Below are positions 8,341-16,505 of a DNA stretch of 64,000 nt, in pieces. The notes below the pieces were generated by a model. That model was not told the DNA's origin. It worked only from the letters and a program-made list of their open reading frames with translations, and did no database searches. Position 1 is the first letter of the stretch, and each line of letters begins with the position of its first letter. The translations under genes were made by a program, and so were the position numbers. Source of the DNA: Alphaproteobacteria bacterium (GTDB lineage: Bacteria > Pseudomonadota > Alphaproteobacteria > Rhizobiales > CAJQND01); assembly GCA_024227565.1 (NCBI GenBank), contig JAAEUE010000108.1:50248-114247 (forward strand), written 5' to 3'.

Positions 8341-8961
8341 CTAGTTGGCCACGCTGGGGCGGCTCGCCACCCGCTCGCGCCAGGCTTTAAGGTTGCCGCA
8401 GTCATCGGGCACATCGATCTTGGCGAAATCGGCGAAGATCAGCCCGGCAAATGCGGTGATGTCGGCCATGGTGAACCTATCTCCTGCTAGATAGGGCGTG
8501 TCGGCCAATACACCATTGAAATAGCGCATGCCGGAAAGCGCACGGGTACGCTGGCGCTGGCCCCATTCGGCGCATTGCTCGCCCTCGATGTCCGGCCCAA
8601 GGCCCGGCGTGGCCTGATGGAAGTAGGTCGCCACCGCATCCAGCAGATCAGCTTCGGCCCGGCGCTGCATCATGTGAATGACCGCACGTTCCTTGGGGGT
8701 TTCGCCGGTCAGCTCACGGCTGCCTGCCGCCCCGTCGATATACTCGGTGATGGCCGTGCACTCAGAGATCACCGTGCCGTCTTCCAGCTCCAGCGCCGGA
8801 ACCGTGCCTGACGGGTTCTTCTCCAGATAGGCCGGCTTTCTGTGCTCACCTTCTGGAACGTTGACGCTGACGAACTCAACCTGATCGGTCAGGCTCTTCT
8901 CCGCCAGGGCAATCCGCACCCGGGCCGGGTTCGGGAAACCGTTAAATTCATAGACCTTCAT
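8341..8961 (-). CDS. Glutathione S-transferase family protein
   Basis: This protein has the two-domain GST layout. The N-terminal thioredoxin-like part begins MKVYEFNGFPNPARVRIALAE and has NPSGTVPALELEDGTVISECTAITEYI, with the family cis-Pro and the Glu-Cys/Ser pair that binds the glutathione gamma-glutamyl group. The C-terminal helical part includes LAGDRFTMADITAFAGLIFADF. ATG 8961 has AGGAG about 6 bases upstream. It is divergent from a TetR regulator. Two identical 18-bp boxes lie in the gap, a common layout for electrophile-responsive GST genes. It is probably co-transcribed with the cupin gene. Confidence 0.85.
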   Translation of the reverse strand: MKVYEFNGFPNPARVRIALAEKSLTDQVEFVSVNVPEGEHRKPAYLEKNPSGTVPALELEDGTVISECTAITEYIDGAAGSRELTGETPKERAVIHMMQRRAEADLLDAVATYFHQATPGLGPDIEGEQCAEWGQRQRTRALSGMRYFNGVLADTPYLAGDRFTMADITAFAGLIFADFAKIDVPDDCGNLKAWRERVASRPSVAN

Positions 8962-8992
8962 TTCGCTCTCCTGCATCTATCTGCCTGGTAAT

Positions 8993-9010
8993 CTATCTAC
9001 TGATAGGTAG
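8993..9010. promoter_or_regulatory. Probable TetR operator, copy 1
   Basis: The 18-bp box CTATCTACTGATAGGTAG is an imperfect inverted repeat (CTATCTA / TAGGTAG). It lies in the GST-tetR divergent promoter region, and an identical copy begins 52 bases to the right. Confidence 0.65.
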
Positions 9011-9044
9011 ATGCACTACCATTTGACGAACCACTCCGTCAAGC

Positions 9045-9062
9045 CTATCTACTGATAGGTAG
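9045..9062. promoter_or_regulatory. Probable TetR operator, copy 2
   Basis: This is the same 18-bp box, CTATCTACTGATAGGTAG, ending 21 bases before the tetR start. One copy near each divergent gene suggests that both GST and tetR are repressed by the same protein. Confidence 0.65.
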
Positions 9063-9083
9063 CAATCAACTGAGCGTGAAGAG

Positions 9084-9629
9084 ATGACCAGCACCACTGA
9101 AAGACTTATGGATGCAGCCGAAAGCAGGATGCGGCTCAACGGCTATCATGCGGTGAGTTTCCGCGATCTGGCCGACGATCTGGGCATCAAGAGCGCCAGC
9201 GTCCACTATCACTACCCCCAGAAGGAAGATCTCGGCCTTGCTCTGGTGGAGCGCTATTCGCAGCGCTTCTTTGCCGCGCTAAACGCCCGCGTGGCCAAGG
9301 CCAAAACGCCCAAGGAGAAGATCGCCGCGTTCTGCAAGGCCTATGAGGAGGCGCTCAAGACGTCCGACAAGATCTGCTTGTGCGGACTGCTGGGCGCGGA
9401 GTCCTGCGGACTGCCGGAGAACCTCAGCAAAGCTGTGGCCGCCTTCTTTGACGCCAACATCAAGTGGGTGTGGCAGGCATTGCCGTCTGATATGGAGGCT
9501 GCAAAGCGCAAGGCAGCGGCCACTCAAACAGTGGCAACACTGCAAGGGGCCATGATGTTGGCCACCAGTTTACGAAGCCCAAAAACCTTTGAAACTGCGG
9601 CCAAGACCCTGCTTGCGAACGTGGCCTGA
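9084..9629 (+). CDS. TetR family transcriptional regulator
   Basis: This is a 181-residue regulator with a classical TetR N-terminal helix-turn-helix (SFRDLADDLGIKSASVHYHYPQKEDLGLALVERY) and a helical ligand domain. The stretch ICLCGLLGAESCGLPE contains three cysteines; related TetR proteins paired with GSTs use cysteines near here to sense electrophiles. It is divergent from the GST-cupin operon, with two identical operator candidates between them. I infer local repression of that operon, relieved by a reactive compound. Confidence 0.85.
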   Translation: MTSTTERLMDAAESRMRLNGYHAVSFRDLADDLGIKSASVHYHYPQKEDLGLALVERYSQRFFAALNARVAKAKTPKEKIAAFCKAYEEALKTSDKICLCGLLGAESCGLPENLSKAVAAFFDANIKWVWQALPSDMEAAKRKAAATQTVATLQGAMMLATSLRSPKTFETAAKTLLANVA

Positions 9630-9684
9630 GCGGGCAAACCCGCCATTTGACTCCCCTCCCCGTGCATGGTTAACTCAACCCACG

Positions 9685-9701
9685 TTGTATACTGGATACA
9701 A
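9685..9701. promoter_or_regulatory. GntR-type operator, site 2 (ABC importer)
   Basis: TTGTATACTGGATACAA matches the palindromic consensus with one mismatch in the right half. It lies 55 bases before the start of the substrate-binding protein gene and after tetR, so it probably controls the importer operon. Confidence 0.7.
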
Positions 9702-9756
9702 AACAATTCCGGGCCTTGAGATCCGGTCGGTATGCAGCCAGCAAAAGGGAGGAATC

Positions 9757-11070
9757 ATGAAATTCATCAAACTCATTGCGTCCGCATTCGCCGTCACAGC
9801 GGTGATGCTGGCATCTGCGTTTACCGGGCCCCTTAAAGCCGCCGACGACATCGTGGTCGGCTTTATCGGCTCATTCGCTTCCGACACGGGCAAGAGCACC
9901 CTGCGCGGAGCGGAAATCGCCATCGAAGAACTGAACGCCAAGGGCGGCATTCTAGGTGGCCGCAAGATCAAACTGGTCACTGCGGACACCCGCGAAGATG
10001 TGACCGAGGGCATCAAGGCCTACGAATATCTCGCCGAAACGGCCAAGGCCGATTTCATCATCTCCGGCAGCATCGACGATGTTTCGCTGGGCTGGCTGCC
10101 CCGCATGGTGGAGTACAAGATCCCCACCCTGGACACCTGGACGTCCTATATCGGCATCATCGACAAGGTGGTGAAGGAATACGACAAGTACAAAATGTAC
10201 TTCATGAACGTGGCCTCCGATGAAGCGCTTGCCACCTTGTACATCGATTTCGGCAAGGACGTTCTGGCCAAGCAGATGGGCTGGAAGACTGTGGTCATTC
10301 TGCAGGAAGACACCGCCTTTGGCGGCGCCATCCACGGACTGGTGAAGGATGTTTTGGCGCCGGAAGCGGGCATCAAGATCCTCGACACCATTGTTTATGA
10401 CGTTAACACGGTTGATTTCGCCCCGATATTCGCCAAGGCCCAGAAGGCCGGCGCGGACTTCATCTACACCATCTCTTCGGTGAAGGGTCAGGTGGTGGCC
10501 TCGCAATATGTGAAGCTGCAGGTGCCGCTCGCCATGACGGGCGTGAACGTGGGCACCATGGGCCACGAATATTGGGATGACACAGGCGGTGCCGGCGGCG
10601 GCGTCTCCTCGCTCAGCCCGCTGCCCTCTGTTGGCTTTGCGCTTGACGACACCTCCAAGGCGTTCGTTGACACCTACAAGGCCAAGTACGGCTCATCGCG
10701 TCCGGTGTTCCCGCACTTCAACGGCTTCAACGCTTATCACGGCATGAAGCAGGCTATGGCGGCGGCTGATAAGGCCGGTGGCTTCAAGCCTCTCGATGCC
10801 TGGGTGAAGGCCATGGAGAACGAGGATGTCATCATCAAGAAAGATGGCAAGATGTGGCTGCGCTACGGCTTTTGGAAGCCCGGCGAAATTGAGCCGCGCA
10901 CCAAGCGGGAATACACCCACAACATCAAGTTCGACATCACTCCACCCTTCGATGACGGTGCTCCGTCCATGGTCGTGATCCAGTGGTATGAAGACGGCAC
11001 GAGCGCCGTGGTCTACCCACCGAAATACGCCACGGGCAAATTCACCGTGCCAAGCTGGGTGAAGAAGTAG
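9757..11070 (+). CDS. ABC transporter substrate-binding protein, branched-chain amino acid/amide (HAAT) type
   Basis: This is the periplasmic receptor of the importer. A signal peptide (MKFIKLIASAFAVTAVMLAS, cleavage near LKAADD) precedes a type I periplasmic binding fold: IVVGFIGSFASDTGKSTLRGAEIAIEELN-type start, then GGRKIKLVTADTREDV, and DFIISGSIDDVSLG. HAAT receptors bind amino acids, amides, urea or small amines; the ligand cannot be read from sequence. ATG 9757 has GGGAGG upstream. A GntR-type operator lies 55 bases before it, so substrate uptake appears co-regulated with the Glx and microcompartment genes. It is separated from its permease genes by 470 bases filled with hairpin repeats. 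Confidence 0.85.
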   Translation: MKFIKLIASAFAVTAVMLASAFTGPLKAADDIVVGFIGSFASDTGKSTLRGAEIAIEELNAKGGILGGRKIKLVTADTREDVTEGIKAYEYLAETAKADFIISGSIDDVSLGWLPRMVEYKIPTLDTWTSYIGIIDKVVKEYDKYKMYFMNVASDEALATLYIDFGKDVLAKQMGWKTVVILQEDTAFGGAIHGLVKDVLAPEAGIKILDTIVYDVNTVDFAPIFAKAQKAGADFIYTISSVKGQVVASQYVKLQVPLAMTGVNVGTMGHEYWDDTGGAGGGVSSLSPLPSVGFALDDTSKAFVDTYKAKYGSSRPVFPHFNGFNAYHGMKQAMAAADKAGGFKPLDAWVKAMENEDVIIKKDGKMWLRYGFWKPGEIEPRTKREYTHNIKFDITPPFDDGAPSMVVIQWYEDGTSAVVYPPKYATGKFTVPSWVKK

Positions 11071-11125
11071 ACGGTGTCGCACAACCGGGTCTTAGCGTCC
11101 CGGTCTGCATCTCCTCAACACTCCC

Positions 11126-11319
11126 GCGCCCCTGCGAAAGCAGGGGCGCATGGCCCTGAGCGTGCGGCACGCTGCAATGGATCCCTGCTTTCGCAGGGAT
11201 GCGGAAGGGGAAGCAGCAATGCGGGAGCTCTTTCTCCGTCATGCCTGCGCAGGCAGGCATCCAGGGGTCATAGGCCTCTGAGTATGCCGCTCTGGATCCC
11301 TGCCTGCGCAGGCATGACG
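11126..11319. repeat. GC-rich palindromic repeat block A within the importer operon
   Basis: Four hairpins lie in a row: GCGCCCCTGC-GAAA-GCAGGGGCGC (11126-11149), ATCCCTGC-TTTC-GCAGGGAT (11181-11200), ATGCCTGC-GCAG-GCAGGCAT (11241-11260) and TGCCTGCGCAGGCA (11301-11314). The last two sit in a larger 28-bp inverted repeat (11237-11264 with 11292-11319) with one mismatch. They look like dispersed REP-like elements. By position they could stabilise the receptor mRNA or lower permease expression. Confidence 0.75.
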
Positions 11320-11431
11320 ATGGGGGGATCGGGGTGACGAAGTGGGGAAACCGGGATGACGACAGGGGAAACTGGAACAGCAATGAGCAAGGCAGGGATG
11401 AAACAAACTCCGCCCCTTTCCGCATTGTCAT

Positions 11432-11508
11432 CCTCGGGCCTGACCCGAGGACCCAGGGCCACGCTCTCCGATTGTGCGGCGGTGGGCCCTCGGGCCAAGC
11501 CCGAGGGC
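11432..11508. repeat. GC-rich palindromic repeat block B within the importer operon
   Basis: This is a second repeat type, different from block A: CCTCGGG-CCTGA-CCCGAGG at 11432-11450 and GCCCTCGGG-CCAAG-CCCGAGGGC at 11486-11508. The two hairpins share a CTCGGG/CCCGAG stem. It ends about 30 bases before the first permease start codon, so it could affect downstream transcription. Confidence 0.7.
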
Positions 11509-11540
11509 TGCAGGTCCAACGCCAAGGTTAAGCAGGCGCC

Positions 11541-12392
11541 ATGACCCATATCATCATCCAAGGCCTTCTCCTCAGCGGTCTCTACGCGCTGATCGCTGTT
11601 GGCTTCACCATGATCTTCTCGGTGGGCCGGGTGCTCAATCTGGCCTACGGCGTCTACATCATGCTGGGCGGCTACATCTATTTCCAATGCGTTCAGGTCT
11701 GGCACCTGCCAAAGGCGGTGGGCTTCGTTATGGCCGTGGCCGCGGGCGTCGCATTCGCCGTTGCCACGTACCAACTCCTGGTGAGGCGCCTGGAGAACAA
11801 TCCGGTTGCGGTGGAAATCTCCACCCTCATCCTCGCCGTGGTCATGCAAGCGCTGATCGTCATGATCTACGGCGCCGCGTCCCGCACCATGTGGCCCCTG
11901 GTCAACGGGGTCTGGCGCATCGAGGGCGTGGCCGTCACCTACAACATCCTGATTGCCACGGTCGCCAGCTGGTTCATCCTCGGCGGCCTTATGTGGTTCG
12001 TCCACAAGACCCATCTGGGCCGCGCCATCATGGCCGTCTCCATGGACCGCAAGGGCGCCATGGTGTCGGGCATCGACCCGCGCCGCATCTCCCTCATCAC
12101 CTGGGCCATCTCGGGCGGCCTGGGCGCCATTGCGGGCGTGTTCTTCGCCACCTACACCCAGCTTGACCCGTCCATGTGGGTCGGCCCGCTGATCATCGCC
12201 GTTGCCGTGGTGGTCATTGGCGGCATCGGCTCCATCGTGGGCAGTCTCATCGTGGCCCATCTGATTGGATTCATGGAGACCATCACCACCTCTCTCCTCG
12301 CAGCTGAACTGCGCGGTGTCTTCACCATGCTGCTGATTATTATCGTGCTGATTGTCACGCCCAAGGGCCTGTTCGGGCGGGAGGAGCTCTAG
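11541..12392 (+). CDS. livH: Branched-chain amino acid-type ABC transporter permease (LivH-like)
   Basis: This is the first inner-membrane permease of the importer: 283 residues, about eight hydrophobic segments, with the family start GLLLSGLYALIAVGFTMIFSVGRVLNLAYG. LivH-type permeases pair with a LivM-type protein to form the channel. The stop codon directly abuts the livM start, so the two are translationally linked. Upstream lies a 470-base repeat-filled gap after the receptor gene; no separate promoter is evident there. Confidence 0.9.
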   Translation: MTHIIIQGLLLSGLYALIAVGFTMIFSVGRVLNLAYGVYIMLGGYIYFQCVQVWHLPKAVGFVMAVAAGVAFAVATYQLLVRRLENNPVAVEISTLILAVVMQALIVMIYGAASRTMWPLVNGVWRIEGVAVTYNILIATVASWFILGGLMWFVHKTHLGRAIMAVSMDRKGAMVSGIDPRRISLITWAISGGLGAIAGVFFATYTQLDPSMWVGPLIIAVAVVVIGGIGSIVGSLIVAHLIGFMETITTSLLAAELRGVFTMLLIIIVLIVTPKGLFGREEL

Positions 12393-13349
12393 ATGTTGAG
12401 CGATCCGGGCATGCGCAAATATCTAGTCGGCTGGGCCCTCTTCGGTGTCGCCCTGCTGTTGTTCCCCCAGGTGGCAACCTCGGGTACATTGCGCATCTTC
12501 ATCTTTGCCAACTTCATCGCCATCTTCGCCATGAGCTGGGACATCCTGTCAGGCCGCACCGGCTACATCAGCTTTGGCCATCCGTTCCTCATCGGCATCG
12601 CCGCCTACACCTCGGCCATGCTGACCTACCACCTGCAAACCCCGCTCTATTTCTCCATTCCCCTCGGCGTCATCGCCACCATGGTGGGCGGCACCTTGTT
12701 CTTCCTGCCGGCCTTGCGCATCCGGGGCACCTACTTCGCGCTGGTCACGTTGGCCTTCATGGAGCTGATGTATCAGCTCACCCAGGTGATGCGCCCGGAC
12801 ATAACCGGCGGCACGCGCGGGCTCTCCGGCCTGCCCACCCTGCTCACCGGCGCCCTGCCAAACTACTATCTCTCCTCAGCGGTGATGTTCGTCATTGCTT
12901 TCTGCCTCTGGCTCCTGATCCGCACCCGTCTCGGCACGGCGCTCAGCGCCATCAGCATGGATGAGGATGCGGTCAAGAGCTCCGGCCTCGACACCACAAA
13001 GCTGAAGCTCTTCGCCTTCATGGTCAGCGCCTTCGTGGCCGGCGTCGGCGGCACATTGTATGTGCACTATCTCGGCTCCATCGCGCCGCGCGCCATCTTC
13101 GACATCAATTTCCTTTTCACCATCCTGATCGCAGCATTGCTGGGCGGCGCGTCCACCATCATCGGCCCGATCATGGGGGCGTTCTTCCTGACCTTCCTGC
13201 TGGAATACCTGCGCCCCTATATTCCGGGCACCGAGCGCTACTTCATCTATGGCTCCATCGCCCTGATCGTCTACGTGCTGGAGCCCAAGGGCCTGCACCA
13301 CATCATCCAGCGGCTCTATGGGGCGCTCATGCGAGGCAAGCAGGCATGA
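12393..13349 (+). CDS. livM: Branched-chain amino acid-type ABC transporter permease (LivM-like)
   Basis: This is the second permease: 318 residues with many membrane helices and the family stretch SWDILSGRTGYISFGHPFLIG. Later parts (LGGASTIIGPIMGAFF, VLEPKGL near the end) also fit LivM. The start follows the livH stop with no gap, with GGAGGAG placed inside the livH end. The stop overlaps the livG start by 4 bases (ATGA). This coupling indicates equimolar subunit production. Confidence 0.9.
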   Translation: MLSDPGMRKYLVGWALFGVALLLFPQVATSGTLRIFIFANFIAIFAMSWDILSGRTGYISFGHPFLIGIAAYTSAMLTYHLQTPLYFSIPLGVIATMVGGTLFFLPALRIRGTYFALVTLAFMELMYQLTQVMRPDITGGTRGLSGLPTLLTGALPNYYLSSAVMFVIAFCLWLLIRTRLGTALSAISMDEDAVKSSGLDTTKLKLFAFMVSAFVAGVGGTLYVHYLGSIAPRAIFDINFLFTILIAALLGGASTIIGPIMGAFFLTFLLEYLRPYIPGTERYFIYGSIALIVYVLEPKGLHHIIQRLYGALMRGKQA

Positions 13350-14074
13350 GCCCCCTCCTGGAGTTGCGCAACATCACAAAGCGCTTTGGCGGGCTGACGG
13401 CGGTCAACGAGCTCTCCTACCATGTGGAAGAAGGCGAAAGCCTTGGCCTGATCGGCCCCAACGGCGCAGGGAAGACCACCACCTTCAACCTCATCATGGA
13501 CGAGTTCCAGCTCACCTCCGGCCAGATCATCTACCGGGGCACAAACATCGAGAAGCTCCCCACCCACAAGCGGGTTCAGGAGGGCATCGTGCGCACCTAT
13601 CAGGTGCCCCGCCCGTTCCACGAGATGCCCGTGTCCGACAACATCCGCATTGGCATGATGCCCGAGAACATCGGCAAGATGATCGCGGAGGCTCCTGATC
13701 CGGACGCAGAAATGGCGATTGCCCGCTCCGTCGGTTTTGGGGAGCGCGAATTTGCCATGTATCCAGGCGAGCTATCCATGGGCGACCTGCGCCGCCTGGA
13801 ATTGGCCCGCACCATCGCCGCCGGACCCAAACTTCTGTTGCTTGATGAGGTGTTTGCCGGGCTCACGGTTGCCGAAATCGGGCAGATCACAGAGTTGCTG
13901 TTGGAGAAGCGCAAAGACGGCCTCACCTACATCATCGTCAGTCACGATCTGCGCTCCCTCGCGCCGCTGGTGGACCGGGTGGTGGCCATGTCGTTCGGGG
14001 CGCTCCTGTCTGAAGGCAGCTTTGATGAGGTGCTGGCGGATGAAAAAGTCCAGGAGGCGTATCTCGGCACTTAA
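13346..14074 (+). CDS. livG: Branched-chain amino acid-type ABC transporter ATPase (LivG-like)
   Basis: This is a cytoplasmic ATPase subunit. The Walker A motif is GPNGAGKTT, the signature region LSMGDLRRLELARTIA departs slightly from the usual LSGGQ-type form, and Walker B is LLLLDEVFAGL. The switch histidine is in VSHDLRSL. Its length of 242 residues is normal. It overlaps livM by 4 bases and is followed 21 bases later by livF. In this importer class two different ATPases energise one permease pair. Confidence 0.88.
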   Translation: MSPLLELRNITKRFGGLTAVNELSYHVEEGESLGLIGPNGAGKTTTFNLIMDEFQLTSGQIIYRGTNIEKLPTHKRVQEGIVRTYQVPRPFHEMPVSDNIRIGMMPENIGKMIAEAPDPDAEMAIARSVGFGEREFAMYPGELSMGDLRRLELARTIAAGPKLLLLDEVFAGLTVAEIGQITELLLEKRKDGLTYIIVSHDLRSLAPLVDRVVAMSFGALLSEGSFDEVLADEKVQEAYLGT

Positions 14075-14095
14075 GGTGCGGGAAGCGAAAAGCTC

Positions 14096-14800
14096 ATGGC
14101 CCTATTGGAAATCTCAAATCTCGAAGCGTTCTACGGCAAGGCCCGCTCGCTCCATGGCGTCTCGCTCAACATTGAGCCAGGCAAGATCGTCGCCATCATC
14201 GGTCCCAACGGGGCCGGCAAATCCACCCTTTTGGATTCCATCATGGGCATCACCACCACAACCGGATCGGTAAAGTTTGATGGCCAAGAGATCCGCGCCC
14301 AGTCCCCTGCCCTCAACGTGAAGGCCGGCATTGGCTATGCGCCCGAACGGGGAAACCTCTTCCCGTTCATGGGCGTGAAGGACAATCTGCTGGTGGGCGC
14401 CTACACCTCACGCGACAAAATCGATGAGAACCTGCGCATGGTGTTTGATCTGTTCCCCGTACTGGAACAGCGCCAGACTCAGGAAACAGGTACCCAGAGC
14501 GGCGGCGAGCGCCAGATGGTCTCGCTTGGCCGCGCTCTGATGACCAGCCCCAAGCTGTTGCTTGTGGACGAGCCGACCATTGGCTTGGCGCCCAAGGTGT
14601 GCCTCGACATTGCGGCCGCCTTGAAGAAGCTCAACGAGGAAACCGGCCTCACCATTGTGATCACCGAGCAGAACGTGAATTTCGCCATGAGCCTGGCGCA
14701 AGAACTCCACGTATTGGAGACAGGGGAGCTCCGGCTCAGCGGTACGGTGGATGAGTTGCAGGGCGAGGATTATATCAAACAGGCCTATTTCGGTGCTTGA
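14096..14800 (+). CDS. livF: Branched-chain amino acid-type ABC transporter ATPase (LivF-like)
   Basis: This is the second ATPase of the importer, 234 residues. Walker A is GPNGAGKST, the signature is QSGGERQMVSLGRALM, and Walker B is LLLVDEPTIGL. The C-terminal end (LSGTVDELQGEDYIKQAYFGA) is typical of LivF. It closes the importer operon. A GntR-type operator lies 36 bases after its stop codon and begins the next co-regulated unit, glxBCD. Confidence 0.9.
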   Translation: MALLEISNLEAFYGKARSLHGVSLNIEPGKIVAIIGPNGAGKSTLLDSIMGITTTTGSVKFDGQEIRAQSPALNVKAGIGYAPERGNLFPFMGVKDNLLVGAYTSRDKIDENLRMVFDLFPVLEQRQTQETGTQSGGERQMVSLGRALMTSPKLLLVDEPTIGLAPKVCLDIAAALKKLNEETGLTIVITEQNVNFAMSLAQELHVLETGELRLSGTVDELQGEDYIKQAYFGA

Positions 14801-14836
14801 GCTTGAATGTGGCGCGGAGTATGGTGTGATGGTGCA

Positions 14837-14853
14837 TTGTATACAGTATACAA
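14837..14853. promoter_or_regulatory. GntR-type operator, site 3 (glxBCD)
   Basis: TTGTATACAGTATACAA is the perfect 17-bp palindrome and the best copy in the window. It lies 18 bases before the glxB start codon, so a bound protein would block transcription or the ribosome-site region. Confidence 0.8.
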
Positions 14854-14871
14854 CAGGAGCTGCGTGAACAG

Positions 14872-15816
14872 ATGTGCGGCATAGCAGGACGGATTTTGAG
14901 CGCGAGCGGAAACGTTGGCGCAGACCTTGTGGACCTCATGGAGGCCCAACGGCACAGGGGCGCGGATTCAACCGGATTTGCGGTTTACGGGCCCCCGGTG
15001 GATGAAGGCTACATCGTGCGCGCCATGGGTCTGGATCGTGATGCATTGTCGGCCGATCTGGAGAGCTTTCTGGAGATCGCGCGCGAGCACGGCTCCGACT
15101 TCCTGGCCGATCCCACCTGGGACAACGCCTCAACCAAGCACGTCTCGGTGCGCATGCGCATCAAGGATCCCAAGGATCTGGGCGCCTTCACCCGCGCGGC
15201 AGACACGATCAGTGCGCGTTTGGCGGTGCAGTCTGTTGGCCGGTCGCTTGAGATCATCAAGGATTTGGGTGGTGCAGAAGATGTATCTCAGAAGCACAAC
15301 GTGCGTGACATGAAGGGCACGCACGGTTTGGGCCATGCACGCCTGGCCACCGAATCCGATGTCTCCCCCACCGCAAGCCACCCCTTCTGGGCCCGGCCGT
15401 TCGCCGATGTGGCGATTGTCCACAACGGCCAGATCACAGATTACTTCACCTGGCGCGACAAGCTGGAGCGGGCCGGCTACCGCTTCATGACCGGCAATGA
15501 TTCTGAACTCATCGCGGTGTGGATCTCCGACCAGATGAGCAAGGGCCTCACCAAGGAGCAGGCGTTAAAAAAGTCCATCACGTCCATCGACGGCGTTTTC
15601 ACCTATCTGATCTCCGACACCGAGGGCATGGGCTTTGCCAAGGACAAGTTCGCCATGAAGCCGCTGGTGACCGTGGAGCGGAACGGCGAGCTGGCCGCAG
15701 CCACCGAGGAGCAGGCGGTGCGCAAGATCTACCAGGGCGAAGTGGACATCATCAATTATGATGGCCCCAGCATGATGAACTCATGGCTGGTCGATCCAGT
15801 GAGGCAGGCGGCATGA
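14872..15816 (+). CDS. glxB: Class II glutamine amidotransferase, GlxB / N-methylglutamate synthase subunit A-like
   Basis: This is a 314-residue Ntn-type amidotransferase domain. After Met removal the N-terminal residue is the catalytic Cys (MCGIAGRILSASGN). Other family marks are HRGADSTGFAVYG, GLGHARLATESDVSPTASHPF and VHNGQITDYFTWRDKLE. With GlxC and GlxD it corresponds to a glutamate synthase split into three proteins, the layout of GlxBCD in rhizobia and of N-methylglutamate synthase MgsABC. MgsABC exchanges the amino group of glutamate for an alkylamine. The stop overlaps the glxC start by 4 bases. A perfect GntR-type operator precedes it. The exact substrate is not known. Confidence 0.88.
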   Translation: MCGIAGRILSASGNVGADLVDLMEAQRHRGADSTGFAVYGPPVDEGYIVRAMGLDRDALSADLESFLEIAREHGSDFLADPTWDNASTKHVSVRMRIKDPKDLGAFTRAADTISARLAVQSVGRSLEIIKDLGGAEDVSQKHNVRDMKGTHGLGHARLATESDVSPTASHPFWARPFADVAIVHNGQITDYFTWRDKLERAGYRFMTGNDSELIAVWISDQMSKGLTKEQALKKSITSIDGVFTYLISDTEGMGFAKDKFAMKPLVTVERNGELAAATEEQAVRKIYQGEVDIINYDGPSMMNSWLVDPVRQAA

Positions 15817-16505
15817 GTGAGACTGTAATCACCGTCGGCGACCGCCACATCCGCGAGGTTCACCGGGAAATACAGGCAGCAGCAGAACAGGGCGGGCACA
15901 TCGTTCTGAAAGACGCCCGCTCGCGGCACAATCTGGGGGTTGCCCTGCCCGCCGGGGCCAATCTGCATTTTGAAGGCTCGGTCGGCTATTACTGCGGCGG
16001 CCTGAACAATGGCGCCACGATCACGGTTGAGCGCAATGCCGGCTGGGGTGTGGGCGAGGCCATGGCCTCTGGCGACATTACCGTTGGCGGCTATGCCGGC
16101 ATGTCCTGCGGCGCCTCCATGCTGGGCGGCGTGGTGCATGTAAAGGGCGATGCCGGCCCACGCTGCGGCGTTGCCATGAAGGGCGGCGACATCATCGTTG
16201 AAGGCAAGATCGGCTACCTTTCCGGCTTCATGGCCCACGCCGGACGCATCATTGCGCTGGGCGGGGCGGACGATGCCTGCGCTGACAGCTTGTGGGGCGG
16301 CGAGGTTTGGGTGGCCGGGCCCATCAAGTCTCTCGGGGTCGACAGCAAGGCCATTGAGCCTCGGCCCGACGAGGTGGCGTCAATCGAAGAACTGTTGCGC
16401 TCCCGCGGCATCAATGACGCGTCGCGCGACTGGAAGAAAATCGTATCGGGCGAGAAGCTCTGGCACTTTGAAAGCAGGGATGCAAACGCATGGCTGATGA
16501 TATAA
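15813..16505 (+). CDS. glxC: GXGXG-domain protein, GlxC / N-methylglutamate synthase subunit B-like
   Basis: This is the glutamate synthase C-terminal beta-helix domain as a separate protein of 230 residues. The repeated glycine-rich turns are visible (GSVGYYCGGLNNG, GYAGMSCGASMLGG, GDAGPRCGVAMKGG, GKIGYLSGFMAHAG). This domain is structural and links the amidotransferase and FMN domains in the parent enzyme. ATG 15813 overlaps the glxB stop, and the glxD start lies 16 bases inside its 3' end. Strict coupling of the three genes supports one complex. Confidence 0.88.
   Translation: MSETVITVGDRHIREVHREIQAAAEQGGHIVLKDARSRHNLGVALPAGANLHFEGSVGYYCGGLNNGATITVERNAGWGVGEAMASGDITVGGYAGMSCGASMLGGVVHVKGDAGPRCGVAMKGGDIIVEGKIGYLSGFMAHAGRIIALGGADDACADSLWGGEVWVAGPIKSLGVDSKAIEPRPDEVASIEELLRSRGINDASRDWKKIVSGEKLWHFESRDANAWLMI

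Noticed and set aside
11101..11513. CRISPR array suggested by repeated hairpin units
   Set aside because: The units are palindromic, differ from each other, and lack uniform spacers. They fit REP-like elements instead.
11268..12260. 330-residue open frame on the - strand
   Set aside because: It is antisense to livH and runs through the hairpin repeats. Its Asp/His-rich composition mirrors hydrophobic codons on the other strand.
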